Assembly: GCA_900764225.1 (NCBI GenBank)
Contig: CAAFNG010000055.1
Span: 1-7,455 of the forward strand
Direction of reading: 5' to 3'
Origin: Lachnospiraceae bacterium
Lineage (GTDB): Bacteria; Bacillota; Clostridia; Lachnospirales; Lachnospiraceae
DNA length: 7,455 nt
The notes beneath the pieces were generated by a model. It made no database searches. It was not told where the DNA came from and saw only the letters and a list, made by a program, of their open reading frames with translations. A program made the translations under genes and the position numbers. Shown in pieces: positions 5,374 through 7,455 of the stretch (position 1 is the first letter of the stretch; every line of letters begins with the position of its first letter).

Positions 5374-5410
5374 CAATCAGACGAAAAACAACAGATAACT
5401 AAATTTGCCC

Positions 5411-5439
5411 TTGAAATAAAAAATATGCGATGCTATAAT
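5411..5439 (+). promoter_or_regulatory. Strong promoter of the liv transporter locus
   Basis: TTGAAA (5411-5416), a 17-bp spacer and a perfect TATAAT (5434-5439), preceded by TGC as an extended -10 element. Transcription should start near 5446, giving a leader of about 44 nt that ends in a strong AGGAGGAG ribosome site. Confidence 0.9.
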
Positions 5440-5489
5440 TTTACCATTAAACATTAGTAACGCGACAAAGCGCAGGAGGAGAGATTATT

Positions 5490-6647
5490 ATGAAGAATTG
5501 GAAGAAAGTAATCGGCGTTGCATCAGCAGCAGCGATGACAGCAGCTATGATGATGCCTACATCAGTTTTTGCAGCAGATGAGACATTTAAGATCGGTGTG
5601 ATCGGACCAATGACAGGTGATTACGCACAGTACGGTACCAACGTATACAACGCAGCCAAGAGCGCAGCTGATGAGATCAACGAGAACGGTGGATTCAACG
5701 GATATAAAGTAGAGATTCTTGACGCAGGTGATGACCAGGGAGATCCGGAGAAGGCTGTTAACGCATACAATGACCTGATCGATAAAGGAATGCAGATGCT
5801 GTGTGGAACTGTAACATCCGGTTCCTGTATCGCAGTAGGAGCTGAGGCAGCTGAGGATACATTCCTCTTCACACCATCCGCAACAGCACTTGACTGTATT
5901 ACAGCAGGAACAAACGAGTTCCGTATGTGCTTCACAGACCCGGCACAGGGAACCAAATCTGCTCAGTACATTTCCGAGCACAAACTTGCAACGAAAGTAG
6001 CAGTACTTTATGATTCCGCTGCTGACTACAACTCCGGTGTACATGACGCATTCGTTGCAGCAGCTGCTGATGACGGACTTGAAGTAGTTGCAGATGAGGC
6101 TTACACAACAGACAGCAACACAGACTATTCTGTACAGCTTGCAAAGATCAAGAAGAGCGGCGCTGAGCTTCTTTTCCTTCCGAACTACTATTCCGACAAT
6201 GCGCTGATCCTTCAGCAGGCATCTGAGGCAGGACTTGACATTAAATTCTTTGGTGTAGATGGCATGGATGGTATCCTCAATGTAGAGAACTTCGATAAAT
6301 CCCTTGCGGAGGGTGTTATGCTCCTGACACCATTCTCCGCAACATCCACAGATGAGAAGAGCCAGAACTTCGTAAAAGCATACGGCGATGCTCACAACGG
6401 TGAGATCCCGAACCAGTTTGCGGCAGATACATATGATGTACTTTACGCAATGCAGCTTGCAGCTGACGATGCAAAGATCACACCAGATATGGAAAATGCA
6501 GACATCAGTGCAGCAATGAGCGCATCCATGGCAAACATCGAGCTTGACGGACTTACCGGAAAAGCAAAATGGACCGAGGATGGCGAGTGTGATAAAGAGC
6601 CGAAAGCATTCGAGATCAAAGACGGTGCTTATGTAGAGATGAAATAA
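5490..6647 (+). CDS. livK: ABC transporter substrate-binding protein, branched-chain amino acid type
   Basis: 385 residues. A signal peptide is clear: basic MKNWKK, a hydrophobic Ala/Met core, and a V-F-A signal peptidase I site around 28/29. The mature part opens FKIGVIGPMTGDYAQYG, the first strand and ligand loop of type-1 periplasmic-binding proteins (Leu/Ile/Val/Thr receptor family). It goes on with VEILDAGDDQGDPEKAV, the domain-1 segment LCGTVTSGSCIAV, FTPSAT, and ends with a C-terminal LTGKAKWTEDGE strand. The protein captures the solute outside the membrane and delivers it to LivHM. The exact ligand (branched-chain amino acids, other amino acids or amides) cannot be told. No lipobox Cys is present at the signal-peptide end, although firmicute receptors are usually lipoproteins. 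It has a strong promoter and ribosome site and is followed by livH after 96 bp, with a terminator between. Confidence 0.93.
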   Translation: MKNWKKVIGVASAAAMTAAMMMPTSVFAADETFKIGVIGPMTGDYAQYGTNVYNAAKSAADEINENGGFNGYKVEILDAGDDQGDPEKAVNAYNDLIDKGMQMLCGTVTSGSCIAVGAEAAEDTFLFTPSATALDCITAGTNEFRMCFTDPAQGTKSAQYISEHKLATKVAVLYDSAADYNSGVHDAFVAAAADDGLEVVADEAYTTDSNTDYSVQLAKIKKSGAELLFLPNYYSDNALILQQASEAGLDIKFFGVDGMDGILNVENFDKSLAEGVMLLTPFSATSTDEKSQNFVKAYGDAHNGEIPNQFAADTYDVLYAMQLAADDAKITPDMENADISAAMSASMANIELDGLTGKAKWTEDGECDKEPKAFEIKDGAYVEMK

Positions 6648-6671
6648 GTAATTTCTGTTAACGTTAGGGGT

Positions 6672-6710
6672 CAGGGGACGGTCACCTTTAGTGGGAACCG
6701 TCCCCTTTTT
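6672..6710 (+). terminator. Intercistronic terminator between livK and livH
   Basis: GGGGACGGT (6674-6682) pairs perfectly with ACCGTCCCC (6697-6705). A small inner CAC/GTG stem with a GGA bulge caps it, and five T follow (6706-6710). No promoter for livH is evident after it, so partial read-through probably sets a high receptor-to-permease ratio. Confidence 0.85.
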
Positions 6711-6743
6711 CCCTTATCAATAAACAATTAAAAGAGGTGCGTT

Positions 6744-7400
6744 ATGAGTTTTATATCTTATTTAAAAGACGGCATCAGTCTTGGCAGTATCTATGCAATC
6801 ATCGCACTTGGATATACCATGGTTTATGGTATTGCCAAGATGCTGAACTTTGCACACGGAGATGTTATCATGGTGGGAGCTTATATCATCCTTACCTGTA
6901 TCACAAGAGGCGGCATGTCACCGATCCTTGCTGTGATCCTTTCCGTTGTGATCTGTACACTGCTTGGTGTTGTCATTGAGAAGGTAGCTTACAGTCCACT
7001 TAGAAAAGCTTCCTCAAACCTGGCCGTTCTTATCACGGCTATCGGTGTCAGTTATCTGCTTCAGAACCTGGCACTTCTGATCTTCGGCGCAGATGCCAAG
7101 AGTTTCGTAGCTGTTATCAAAGTTCCGTCCATCACACTGTTTGACGGTGAGCTTACCATCAAGGGAATCACCATCGTAACCATCCTTGCATGTATCATCA
7201 TCATGGTGGGACTTTCCCTCTTTGTAAAAAAGACAAAACCTGGCCGTGCCATGCAGGCGGTTTCCGAGGACAGAGATGCGGCACAGCTGATGGGAGTTAA
7301 CGTCAATGCGACAATTTCCCTCACATTTGCCATCGGTTCCGGACTTGCAGCGATCGCAGGCCTTCTGCTCTGTCAGACTTATCCGACACTGACTCCGTAC
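6744..7400 (+). CDS. livH: Branched-chain amino acid ABC transporter permease LivH, 3'-truncated
   Basis: 219 residues from ATG 6744 (AGAGGTG at 6733-6739) to the adapter junction. The frame stays open to the contig end, so the gene is partial; the full family length is about 290. LivH is one of two membrane subunits of the branched-chain amino acid importer. Hydrophobic segments fall near residues 11-30, 40-55, 60-80, 92-115, 142-161 and 190-212. The conserved MLNFAHGDVIMVGAY (33-47) and the cytoplasmic GRAMQAVSEDRDAAQLMGV (167-185), which contacts the LivG/LivF ATPases, identify the family. From codon 220 the frame reads Nextera sequence (LSLIHISEPTRRRGISYA), which must not be kept as protein. 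livM, livG and livF would be expected beyond the break but are not in this window. Confidence 0.95.
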
Positions 7401-7455
7401 CTGTCTCTTATACACATCTCCGAGCCCACGAGACGTAGAGGAATCTCGTATGCCG
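7401..7455 (+). other. Nextera read-2 (i7 side) adapter, synthetic
   Basis: Bases 7401-7419 (CTGTCTCTTATACACATCT) are the Tn5 mosaic end and 7420-7434 (CCGAGCCCACGAGAC) the read-2 adapter. Bases 7435-7442 (GTAGAGGA) match an i7 index, from memory N712. Bases 7443-7455 (ATCTCGTATGCCG) begin the P7 flow-cell sequence. Genomic DNA ends at 7400. Confidence 0.98.

Noticed and set aside
5562..6395. 277-residue minus-strand open frame opposite livK
   Set aside because: Very Cys/Val/Ser-rich, with no recognisable domain and no ribosome site. It lies wholly antisense to a well-identified gene and is explained by that gene's codon bias.
6737..6979. 80-residue plus-strand open frame at the start of livH
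   Set aside because: Out-of-frame shadow of livH; the livH frame has the ribosome site and conserved motifs.
7014..7415. Minus-strand open frame of 133 residues starting MYKRQ
   Set aside because: Its start lies in the read-2 side mosaic end, and the rest is antisense to livH. It is an adapter artefact.

Overview
The window is a contig of low-GC Gram-positive DNA that carries Illumina Nextera adapter sequence at both ends. Bases 1-35 and 7401-7455 are synthetic, which leaves 7,365 bp of genomic insert (36-7400). Gene content, AGGAGG-type ribosome sites, A/T-rich intergenic DNA with strong TTGNNN-17-TATNAT promoters, a Cys-rich DUF1540 protein and pilin-like domains all point to a Firmicute of the Clostridia. 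A gut Lachnospiraceae member is the likeliest; the genus cannot be fixed from this sequence.

Layout. (1) 36-1049: 3' part of a divIB/ftsQ division gene. Its product has an unusual extracytoplasmic tail of three 26-residue W/Y/G/D repeats followed by a Ser/Asp-rich stretch. (2) 1308-2471: ftsZ with a TTG start and its own promoter, ending at a terminator shared with the convergent gene that follows. (3) 2589-2912 (minus strand): a small 16-Cys protein made of two DUF1540 units. (4) 2913-3257: gene-poor A-rich DNA with an orphan terminator, a possible 25-residue ORF and a promoter-like site. (5) 3258-3767: wreckage of a pilin/adhesin gene, lacking both ends. (6) 3819-5305: the infC-rpmI-rplT operon (IF3, L35, L20), with a strong promoter, a long leader containing a terminator/antiterminator of the L20-autoregulation type, and a rare ATT start for infC. 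(7) 5411-7400: a branched-chain amino-acid type ABC transporter locus. It encodes a secreted substrate-binding protein (livK-like), then an intercistronic hairpin terminator, then livH, which is cut off by the adapter.

How the genes work together. FtsQ/DivIB and FtsZ both act at the septum. ftsZ can also be expressed on its own from its intergenic promoter. The infC operon couples initiation factor supply to ribosomal protein supply, probably with two autoregulatory layers: L20 acting on the leader and IF3 acting on the ATT start. In the transporter locus, the hairpin between livK and livH would give more binding protein than permease.

No complete new biological system is visible. The points most worth a second look are the repeat-bearing FtsQ tail, the ATT start and leader of infC, the non-lipoprotein substrate-binding protein, the broken pilin gene, and the adapter-derived ends, which would create chimeric proteins if annotated naively.
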